Assembly: GCA_005879045.1 (NCBI GenBank)
Contig: VBLV01000186.1
Coordinates: 1 to 8,194, forward strand
Direction of reading: 5' to 3'
Source of the DNA: Methanobacteriota archaeon
GTDB taxonomy: Archaea; Thermoplasmatota; Thermoplasmata; RBG-16-68-12
DNA length: 8,194 nucleotides
Part shown: in pieces, positions 1-6,018 of the stretch
How positions within the stretch are numbered: the stretch's first letter is position 1
Layout: each line of letters starts with the position of its first letter
Notes under the pieces: model-generated
Told to the model about the DNA's origin: nothing
The model's input: the letters and a program-made list of their open reading frames with translations, nothing else
Database searches by the model: none
Made by a program: the position numbers and the translations under genes

Positions 1-1184
1 CGGTCACGCAGCTCACCCGCGTCATCCGAGACACGATCCGAGCGAACCCGATCCTCTCCCGGATTCTGGTGCGGGGTGAGGTGAGCAACCTGCAGCGCGC
101 GCCTTCCGGCCACGTGTTCTTCACCCTGAAGGATGCGACCGCCCAGCTCTCGTGCACCCTCTTCCGCGAGGACGCCGAGATGCTCGGATTCGATCTCGAG
201 GACGGCATGGATGTCGTCGTCTCGGGTGACGTCGACGTGTTCCCGCGTCGGGGTTCCGTGCAACTGCTCATCAAGGCCGCGACCCCGGCCGGGGTCGGCG
301 CATTCTGGGCCGCATACCAGAAGACGCGCAAGAAGCTGGCGGCGGAAGGCCTGTTCGACGCCGCGCGAAAGCGCCCGCTCCCGGCGTATCCCCGAAAGAT
401 CGGGGTCGTGACCTCGGAGGTCGGCGCAGTCGTGCACGATATCGTCACGATTCTGCGACGCCGGTACCCGATCGCGCACATCATCATCGCGCCCGCTCTC
501 GTTCAAGGACCCGAAGCGCCGGCCAGCTTGCGTCGCGCCCTCGCGTTCGTCGCCGACCGTGTGGACGTCGTCATCGTCGCTCGCGGCGGGGGATCCCTCG
601 AGGATCTGTGGTGCTTCAACGACGAAGGTCTCGCGCGGGCGGTCGCGGCTTCGCGGGCGCCGGTGGTCAGCGCGATCGGCCATGAGACGGACGTGACGAT
701 CGTGGACTTCGTCGCCGATGTCCGGGCCGCGACTCCCAGTGCCGCGGCGGAGCTGGTCTCCCCGGACGCAACGGAACTCATGGCTCGGATCAACGGGGCG
801 GGTCGCTCTTTGGTCGGGGAAATCCACGAGGCACTTCGGGGCGCTCAATCTCGTGCGACAGCCCTCAGAGAACGACTGTCCCCGAGGGGCCTGCAGCGGG
901 GGGTCGAAGCGAACCGCGTGCTCCTGGAGCGGTCGTTCGCGGCGCTGTCAGCCGTCGCACCGCGCGAGGTCACCCGCAACCGGGAGAGGCTCGAAGGGCT
1001 GGGCCGGCGTCTCGACGTGCTGAGTCCCCTTGCGACGCTGCAGCGCGGCTATGCCATCGCGGAGCGGGAGGACGGCCACGTCGTCGCGCACGCCGCAGAG
1101 GTCGGATCGGGCGATGCCCTCGCGGTCCGCTTCCAAGACGGCCGGATTCGAGTTCACGTCAACCAGGAACAGGAGGAACCATGA
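1..1184 (+). CDS. xseA: Exodeoxyribonuclease VII large subunit, 5' end cut by window edge
   Basis: Catalytic subunit of exonuclease VII, which degrades single-stranded DNA from both ends into short oligonucleotides in the cytoplasm. The frame is open from base 3 and its first residues (VTQLTRVIRDTIRANP) are already the N-terminal OB-fold part of XseA. The GTG at 69 is therefore internal, and only about ten residues should lie outside the window. The OB-fold continues through VRGEVSN and SGHVFFTLKD. The nuclease domain follows with GVVTSEVGA, ARGGGSLEDLW, FNDE, SAIGHETDVTIVDFVAD and RAATPSAAAE. These are the family's catalytic-region motifs and all look intact. A charged helical region and a short C-terminal segment (LQRGYAIAERE) follow, as usual for XseA. 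The roughly 393 residues present fit a slightly short member of the family. The TGA overlaps the xseB start (ATGA), so the two are translationally coupled. The family is mainly bacterial and patchy in archaea, so old transfer is likely. Confidence 0.95.
   Translation, partial: VTQLTRVIRDTIRANPILSRILVRGEVSNLQRAPSGHVFFTLKDATAQLSCTLFREDAEMLGFDLEDGMDVVVSGDVDVFPRRGSVQLLIKAATPAGVGAFWAAYQKTRKKLAAEGLFDAARKRPLPAYPRKIGVVTSEVGAVVHDIVTILRRRYPIAHIIIAPALVQGPEAPASLRRALAFVADRVDVVIVARGGGSLEDLWCFNDEGLARAVAASRAPVVSAIGHETDVTIVDFVADVRAATPSAAAELVSPDATELMARINGAGRSLVGEIHEALRGAQSRATALRERLSPRGLQRGVEANRVLLERSFAALSAVAPREVTRNRERLEGLGRRLDVLSPLATLQRGYAIAEREDGHVVAHAAEVGSGDALAVRFQDGRIRVHVNQEQEEP
1171..1176 (+). promoter_or_regulatory. 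Ribosome binding site of xseB
   Basis: AGGAGG lies four bases before the xseB ATG, inside the last codons of xseA. It is a full-strength Shine-Dalgarno match and fixes the xseB start at 1181. Confidence 0.75.
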
Positions 1185-1405
1185 CCGAAGAGCCGAACTT
1201 CGAGGAATCCCTCGCGGCCCTCGAGGCGACGGTGGATGCGCTGTCCCGCGGCGACCTGCCGCTCGACCGCGCCCTCGCCGTCTTCGAGGAAGGACTCGGC
1301 CTGTACCGCCGCTGCCACGCGATCCTCGCGGACTCCGAGCAGCGCGTGACGAAGCTGATCGCCGCCGCGGAGGGACTTGTGGAAGAACCGTTCCCCGTCG
1401 AGTGA
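1181..1405 (+). CDS. xseB: Exodeoxyribonuclease VII small subunit
   Basis: Small helical subunit that binds in several copies to XseA and is needed for active exonuclease VII. The 74-residue product is the normal family length. It shows the family pattern FEESLAALEATVDALSRGD, then LPLDRALAVFEEGLGLYRR and CHAILADSEQRV. These are two amphipathic helices joined by a turn at Gly-Asp-Leu-Pro-Leu. The ATG at 1181 overlaps the xseA stop and is preceded by AGGAGG, so the pair forms a coupled two-gene operon with a fixed subunit order. No other gene on this strand follows: the next gene is convergent and ends at 1509. Confidence 0.95.
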   Translation: MTEEPNFEESLAALEATVDALSRGDLPLDRALAVFEEGLGLYRRCHAILADSEQRVTKLIAAAEGLVEEPFPVE

Positions 1406-1469
1406 CCGTGGCGTACGGCCTAGCGGGTGACGACGCTTCCCCGATGGGCCTCCAGCCTCGAGCGGTTTG

Positions 1470-1495
1470 GCGGGACCGTTTCGGAGAGGTCCCGC
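1470..1495. other. Inverted repeat between convergent genes, possible bidirectional terminator
   Basis: GCGGGACC and GGTCCCGC form a perfect 8-bp GC-rich stem around a 10-base loop, in the 103-base gap between the convergent ends of xseB and the VOC gene. No T-rich tract follows on either strand. Archaeal termination usually depends on U-tracts, so a terminator role is only a position-based guess. The rest of the gap shows nothing recognisable. Confidence 0.3.
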
Positions 1496-1508
1496 GTGGT
1501 CTCGCCCC

Positions 1509-1865
1509 TCAGCCTTTCCTCATCGAACTCGTGATCTTCAGGACATTGCCGTCGGGGTCGGCGCAAAAGGCGGAGCGATAACCGCTGGATTGATCGAGCG
1601 GGGGATGGAGGAACTTGACTCCGCCTTCCTTGAGAGCCTCATACGTCTTGTCGGTATCCTCGACCGCGAAGACAAGCTCTGGATGAAACGGATAGGCCTG
1701 TTCGACGCGCTTATGGAGTATCAGCGTCGTACCATTCGTCTCGAATTCGACCCAGTCGAGTCCCTGTTGCGCTTTGAGCGACAGACCGAGCTCATGTCGA
1801 TAGAACTCCAAAGACTTCGCCACGTCCGTTACGAAAAGTATGACCGATTCGAGTTTTCCAAACAC
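1509..1865 (-). CDS. VOC-superfamily (glyoxalase/bleomycin-resistance fold) protein
   Basis: A 118-residue single-domain member of the vicinal oxygen chelate superfamily, which includes glyoxalase I, ring-cleaving dioxygenases and bleomycin-binding proteins. Visible signatures are the first beta strand and helix (ESVILFVTDVAKSLEFYRHELGL), the second-module strand and helix (ELVFAVEDTDKTYEALKEGG) and the terminal ADPDGNVLKI. In metal-dependent members the last motif normally reads DPDGNxxE. Here Lys110 replaces the Glu ligand and the first strand has no obvious His ligand, so the protein may bind a ligand without metal. The open frame reaches back to 1952, but GTG at 1865 is chosen because GGAGGT sits six bases before it and the fold begins there. 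It lies 89 bases after polB2 on the same strand, so it could be the last operon gene or have its own promoter. A hand count of 1681-1860 gives about 51% GC against about 67% in nearby polB2 sequence, suggesting later acquisition. Substrate unknown. Confidence 0.87.
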   Translation of the reverse strand: MFGKLESVILFVTDVAKSLEFYRHELGLSLKAQQGLDWVEFETNGTTLILHKRVEQAYPFHPELVFAVEDTDKTYEALKEGGVKFLHPPLDQSSGYRSAFCADPDGNVLKITSSMRKG

Positions 1866-1871
1866 AATCAC

Positions 1872-1877
1872 ACCTCC
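1872..1877 (-). promoter_or_regulatory. Ribosome binding site of the VOC gene
   Basis: GGAGGT on the minus strand, six bases before the GTG at 1865. It decides that start over the upstream in-frame codons. Confidence 0.65.
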
Positions 1878-1954
1878 ACGTAATCTCTTGCGACAGTATT
1901 GAACGATCAGGGTTATCCTTTTGCTCGGGAAGGAGCGAATCGGGTACTCCACAA

Positions 1955-4328
1955 CTAGAGGTCCCCAGAAATCTCGTCAGGTGCATCTTCCTCGGTCTCC
2001 ATCCGCCATGGTTTCTTGTATCCGACCCCGCCGCGGGCTCGGCTGCGGCTCTCCCCAATCGATTTGTAATCTTCTTGGATCGTGACTGCCTGCTCCGGAA
2101 TACTCGCGATCGAGATATCGGAGAGGTCCTCGCACATCCGGGCCAGCTTCTCTTCCGTGTACCCGAACGGCGCGAGGAGCGTCTGTCCGGACCGGCACAG
2201 GAGGCGGATGTACTCCCACGCATCCGGCTCCTCATCTCCTTGGAGGAACTCCGCGACGCGCACCTTCCGTTCGGAGTTGCGGGCGCGGGCGTCGAGGAGC
2301 ACGTACCGCACGGACTCGCCCGGCTCGACCGTGAAGCCGCGTTTCTCCATCTGCTTCAGCGCCGCCGCGGTCGCCGTGAGGACGACGTACTCCGGGAGGG
2401 CGCGGGACACGCTCTTCGTGAGGATGAACTGGTGGACCGGGATCGTGCGATCGAGGACGCATTTCGCGGTCCAGCGGAGGATGTCGACGGCCTTCGGAAT
2501 TCGCTCAAGGAACTCCGCCGCGTTCGACGCGAGACTGAGCTCTCCGAGCATCGCCTCCTGGCAAATGTTGATGAACTCCGGGGTGTCGTGCTTGCGGAGC
2601 TCGATCCCGCGGAGCTTGAACTCGTCGTCCTGGAACAGTCCGTAGTACCGGTTCAGCGCGCCGACGCCGGTCGTCTTGCACGGGAGGAACACGATCCACT
2701 TGTAGCGGCCCTCGAGCTCGATCGGGAGGCCGATCGATCCTGCGATGTGCTCGCGGACTTTCTCGATTGGATCTGCGTTCGCGGTGGGCCGCAACCAGAC
2801 GGAATCGACGATGCCGTGGACGACCTCGTAGCCGTGAGATTCCGCGATCTCCATCGTGCGGACGAGGATGTTCCGCGCGTACGCGTTGATCGCCTCGTGG
2901 CACTCGATGCGTCCGAAGCGAGCATTTTTGTATCCTTGATATCCGAAACTTGTGACTAATGTCCACTTGAGAATCGTGTCGCGGCCTGTGTAAATATCTT
3001 GGAGCGGCCCCGGTTCTTTCTTCATTTTCTTGTAATATCGCCGCCGCTCGATCAGCGGCTTCAGCACGCGACCGACAATCCCGACTCGTCGCGTGCAGAG
3101 ATGGTACCGCAACTCGGGGACGGAGAGGCCGTCGGTCGTGCAACAGGAACAGTCGAGCGTCTCCGCAGAGATGTTGTACTTCACCATGATGCTCGGATAC
3201 AAGGAGGAAAAATCGAGCTCGTAGAGGCCTTCGTGGACCCCGACCTCCGGTTCGAACGTGAAGCCGCCGCGGTCCCCTCGCAGGAGATTTTCCGCGTCCT
3301 TGAAATCCTCGGGTCGATTCTTCTTCCACACGACGAGACAGCCGTCGTGGTACGCCTGATTCACCTGCATCGCGGAGAACGCCGTGCCGGGCGTGAGCCT
3401 AGCCTGCTCCTGCGGCGTCAGCGTCGAGAGACGCGACAGTTCCGCGAGGCCCGCGAAGTCGCTCTCGCGAAACGCGAAGTGGCCGCGGTCCAGATGCAAC
3501 CGGCCGCGCAGGATGTACTGTCCCGGTTTGTACACGATCTTCCCGTACGTGAAGTACGATTTCGCCTTCACGCCTGCGAACCGATCGGGGTCCCGGCCCA
3601 GTTGCAGGTTCACCCCGAGCTCGGAGGCTTTCGCGGCAAGGTACGGCATCAGGAACGCGTCGCCGCCGTCCGTCATGAGGACGTCCGGGTCCTTCGACCG
3701 CACGACCGCGTCGATTTCCTTCAGGATTGTCTCCGGGTCCCCGTCAATCTCGACCTCGTCGACGCGGGCCCCGAGGAGCCGGTCCTGCATCCGCGGGATG
3801 CCCGCCGGATTGTCGACATGGAGGTCGAGGAGGGATTTCCGTAGTGCCGGCAAGGGATAGTCGAGGGCGAAGTGCTCCTCTTCCGCCCGCCACACGCCGT
3901 TCGCGTAGTGCATGAGCCCCATCGGGAAGATGTCGTGCTCGATTGCGTACCGCTGGCTGAATCGTAGGTCCACGTTGAACAGCCGATGATCGACGTATCC
4001 GCCGTTCGAGTCGAGGATGTGCGCGAGACCCCGGATGTCGCGGTAATGCCGCGGCACGATCTCCAGGACGGGCCTCGGCTCGTCGTCCTCGAGGGCGATG
4101 CGCTTCGAGACGTCTCGGACCTCCTGCACGCCGTCCAGGATCTCGATGCGACGGCGGATCGAAGGGAGGTCGGAGGGGTGTGCATGCAAGAAGAACGTCG
4201 GCACGACCCTCGGGTCCTCGATCCGATGCGCCCCCCGCTCGTTCCAGAGCCAGAGGACCATCGAGTCGCGGTCGTAATCCCCGTACGCGTCGATGATCCA
4301 ACCGTGCGTGAGCGAGCTCCCCCGCCAT
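1955..4328 (-). CDS. polB2: Archaeal family B DNA polymerase, PolB2 type, with an apparent frameshift near the 5' end
   Basis: PolB2-type polymerase, long described as an apparently inactivated archaeal family B clade; the crenarchaeal homologue Dpo2 has since been linked to DNA damage tolerance. Numbering is from the ATG at 4261 (768 residues). Exonuclease motifs are degraded: Exo I is DLH at 146-148 instead of DxE, and Exo II has Gly199 and Leu204 where proofreading enzymes have Asn and Asp. Motif A is intact (D350-FSSLYPSI). Motif B keeps Lys432 and FGYQGY but lacks the usual Asn. Motif C reads HGIVDS at 482-487, so Asp486 is kept and the first Asp of canonical DTD is Ile. The 4261 ATG is not the true start: upstream codons in the same frame encode THGWIIDAYGDYDRDS, typical PolB2 N-terminus, but contain no start before a TGA. 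Removing one base from the five-C run at 4319-4323 joins this to the ATG at 4328, giving MAGSSLTHGW and about 790 residues. That ATG overlaps the acetyltransferase stop (TGATG). A CxCC cluster (371-374) follows motif A. The PolB2 assignment is firm; whether this copy polymerises is not shown. Confidence 0.94.
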
Positions 4329-4808
4329 CACGAGGCCCGGGGGACCTCTTGAGGCGACGCGAGAGGGAGGTCGGTGAAAGTGCGCGTGAGGAGGACCTCG
4401 TGGGGAGCCAGGAGCATCCGCATCTGCACGGCGAGCCCGCGCCAGCGATACCACTGCCACAGGACCCGACGGGCGACCCGCTCGAACCCGAGGGACTCGA
4501 ACAGGCGCATCGACGGATCGTTGTCTTTCGGTACGGCGGCAAACACCCGGTCGGCTCCTTGAGAGCGAAAGAGTCGGAGCGATTCCTGGACAAGCGCCCG
4601 TCCGGAGCCCGTCCTGCGAGCCCGCGGATCCACGGCGACGAAGTACACATACCCGATGGGCGGCGTCCCGCGGAAAAGTATCCCTTAGGAAGCCCTGGAT
4701 CGACGATCCGTCCTCGGCCACGAGGAACGGCCAAGCGTGCCGCATTCCGCGGACCGCGAAGTACACGATGGCGGCTCGGTCGGCGACGGTCGCGTCACGA
4801 ATCGGCAC
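4328..4808 (-). CDS. GNAT-family N-acetyltransferase, split by an apparent frameshift
   Basis: Transfers an acetyl group from acetyl-CoA to an amine; substrate unknown. The N-terminal part is in one frame from GTG 4808 (PIRDATVADRAAIVYFAVRG, then WPFLVAEDG and IQGFL). The C-terminal part is in another frame: GYVYFVAVDP, then the acetyl-CoA pyrophosphate loop RARRTGSGRAL, and the beta5/alpha4 motif SMRLFESLGFE. The C-terminal frame has a TAA at 4687-4685, so the switch must lie between there and about 4651. Deleting one base of the GGG at 4684-4682 gives FLRILFRGTPPIGYVYF, a seamless GNAT sequence totalling 159 residues, normal for the family. As written, only a C-terminal 106-residue product from GTG 4648 would be intact. 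The start overlaps the upstream small gene by 14 nt and the stop overlaps the polB2 start, placing it mid-operon. RimI-like protein acetylation or antibiotic acetylation are possible roles. The family call is firm; the frameshift may be an assembly error. Confidence 0.87.
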
Positions 4809-5079
4809 GGGGCCCGGAATCGCGCGCAGCCGAAGAACGTTCCCGTTTCAGCGTCTCGATGTCCCGCTCCATCTCCAGGAGGACCGAGAGCAGGGCCAAG
4901 ATGCTTGGGTCGATGTGGGCGCAGTAGCTCGCGGCGCTCGAGTGCTGTCTCGATTTGTTTAACAGGCGATCGAACACCTCGCGGTCCTTCTCCCGCAGCG
5001 CGCGTCGATAGTCCATCCAGTCGTTCTCGATAGGTCGGAATCGTGCGGCCCATTCCCTCTGGGGATTGGATGCGTGCAT
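4795..5079 (-). CDS. Small helical protein of unknown function, first gene of the polB2 operon
   Basis: I cannot assign a function. The 94-residue product has a Trp/Arg-rich first half (REWAARFRPIENDWMDYRRA, then LREKDREVFDRLLNKSR), a short HSSAASYCAH segment, then a hydrophobic helix (DPSILALLSVLLEMERDIE) running into a charged tail. The pattern suggests an all-helical, possibly oligomeric protein with a coiled-coil-like C-terminus. It has no signal peptide, membrane span or zinc motif. From memory, small archaeal proteins with a similar W..FRRALR...FDRL...DP..LLLE pattern occur beside polB2 in other archaea, but I could not check this. ATG 5079 is chosen because the conserved-looking sequence starts soon after it. 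The frame is open to 5211, but that extension overlaps the divergent methyltransferase gene. No Shine-Dalgarno precedes the ATG, so a leaderless transcript is possible. It overlaps the acetyltransferase start by 14 nt. It could be an accessory or regulatory partner of PolB2, by position only. Confidence 0.75.
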   Translation of the reverse strand: MHASNPQREWAARFRPIENDWMDYRRALREKDREVFDRLLNKSRQHSSAASYCAHIDPSILALLSVLLEMERDIETLKRERSSAARDSGPRADS

Positions 5080-5091
5080 AAGATGGGACGC

Positions 5092-5101
5092 GGGGGAGGG
5101 G
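5092..5101 (+). promoter_or_regulatory. Ribosome binding site of the methyltransferase gene
   Basis: GGGGGAGGGG lies just upstream of GTG 5105; its GGGAGG core (5094-5099) is spaced five bases from the GTG. It selects this GTG over the TTG at 5066, which would overlap the divergent gene. Confidence 0.55.
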
Positions 5102-5104
5102 TCA

Positions 5105-6013
5105 GTGAAAGTGCAATGTAGACGCGGGGCCATCCGCCACGCGTTGGATCCTGAGGAGGCATCTCGACTCCTGATTGAGGAGTACAGCCGCATGGCCCGC
5201 GAGTACGACACATACGTGACGCCCTATCACGAACCCATCGCCCGACGTTTGCTCGAGCTCGCATATGTGAAAGAAGGCGAACGGATCCTCGACATCGGAT
5301 GCGGCACAGGAATCGTCGCATTCGAAGCCGCCGCCGCAGTGGGCGAGACGGGCTCCGTCGTCGGAATCGACCTCGCGGAGCGCGTCGTGCGGCATGCCGC
5401 GGACAAGGCCGCCGCCCTGGGGCTTCGGCACATCGGCTTTGAGGTCATGGACTCCCGTGACCTCCGATTTCCCGCCGGCTCGTTCGACGCCGTCCTGTCG
5501 GGCTTCGGCCACCCGCTCATCGAAAGGGGACTGTGCTTCGAGGAGGTACATCGCGTCGTCGGTGAGGGAGGACGTTTCGCCCTCTGCGTGTGGAACCCGG
5601 TCAAGGCTCAAGAGAAAGCCGCAAGCCGGCTGGTTCGCGAGATGCTGGAACGCCGCCGGCCAGCGGTCGTGGCAACCGATGTCGCCCGCCTGATCGAGGC
5701 CCGAAAGGTCCTCGCCTCGACGGAGGAGGGCAAGGAGACGCAATCCGCGGAAGGCTGGATTCGTCTCTTCCGCCATGCCGGCCTGTCGTCGGTCGAAACG
5801 GTCGAGGAGACTCATTGGGCCACGTTTCGAGGGCCGGATGCGTACCTGGATTATTCGTTCGCATGGGGCGACAACGAACGGGAGTGGCGCCACATGACGG
5901 CCGAGAGCCGCGAGTCATTTCGCACGGAATTCCATAGGCGAGTCACCCCGCTGATCGCGGACGAAGGCCTCGTCGTGGATTGGAATCTGCGATATTTTCT
6001 CGTCCGGGAATAG
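5105..6013 (+). CDS. Class I SAM-dependent methyltransferase
   Basis: Transfers a methyl group from S-adenosylmethionine to an unidentified acceptor, probably a small molecule. The 302-residue product has an N-terminal helical cap (EEYSRMAREYDTYVTPYHEP, residues 26-44) followed by the Rossmann core. Motif I is ILDIGCGTG at 61-69. The acidic residue at the end of strand 2 is Asp89 in VVGIDLAERVV. A motif II-like stretch is SRDLRFPAGSFDAVLSGFG, and strand 5 reads GRFALCVWNP. The C-terminal third (from about residue 190) contains a helical insertion and a YLDYSFAWG segment, and likely forms the acceptor pocket. This resembles UbiE/Methyltransf_11-type enzymes, but the specific reaction cannot be read from sequence. 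GTG 5105 has a G-rich Shine-Dalgarno; translation from TTG 5066 would overlap the divergent gene. The TAG ends five bases before the convergent nucleotidyltransferase. No clear TATA element is visible upstream. Confidence 0.9.
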   Translation: MKVQCRRGAIRHALDPEEASRLLIEEYSRMAREYDTYVTPYHEPIARRLLELAYVKEGERILDIGCGTGIVAFEAAAAVGETGSVVGIDLAERVVRHAADKAAALGLRHIGFEVMDSRDLRFPAGSFDAVLSGFGHPLIERGLCFEEVHRVVGEGGRFALCVWNPVKAQEKAASRLVREMLERRRPAVVATDVARLIEARKVLASTEEGKETQSAEGWIRLFRHAGLSSVETVEETHWATFRGPDAYLDYSFAWGDNEREWRHMTAESRESFRTEFHRRVTPLIADEGLVVDWNLRYFLVRE

Positions 6014-6018
6014 GTCCC

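Noticed and set aside
1467..1883. Plus-strand open frame opposite the VOC gene
   Set aside because: The minus strand carries a clear VOC domain with a Shine-Dalgarno. The plus frame has no recognisable domain and no ribosome binding site.
1892..1925. Possible TATA-like AAAAGGATAAC upstream of the VOC gene
   Set aside because: It matches the archaeal TATA consensus poorly and has no BRE-like support. A separate promoter for the VOC gene is possible but not shown.
3744..4808. A 354-codon open frame on the minus strand spanning the acetyltransferase and the start of polB2
   Set aside because: Only its first 42 or so residues are GNAT-like. The rest is Arg/Pro-rich out-of-frame reading of the acetyltransferase and polB2, produced by the two apparent one-base insertions.
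2075..4927. Long plus-strand open frames opposite polB2 and its upstream genes (2075-2959, 2999-3844, 3986-4927)
   Set aside because: They are antisense shadows typical of GC-rich coding DNA. Their translations are low-complexity Arg/Glu/Asp-rich and show no domain, while the minus strand encodes clear conserved motifs.
5107..5112. ACTTTC on the minus strand upstream of the polB2 operon, matching the ANTTTC damage-response hexamer described in Sulfolobales
   Set aside because: A degenerate hexamer is expected often by chance, the motif is known from a distant lineage, and there is no second copy or supporting promoter element here.
5167..5183. Inverted repeat ACTCCT/AGGAGT with a five-base loop
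   Set aside because: It is short and lies within the methyltransferase coding sequence, with no sign of a regulatory role.
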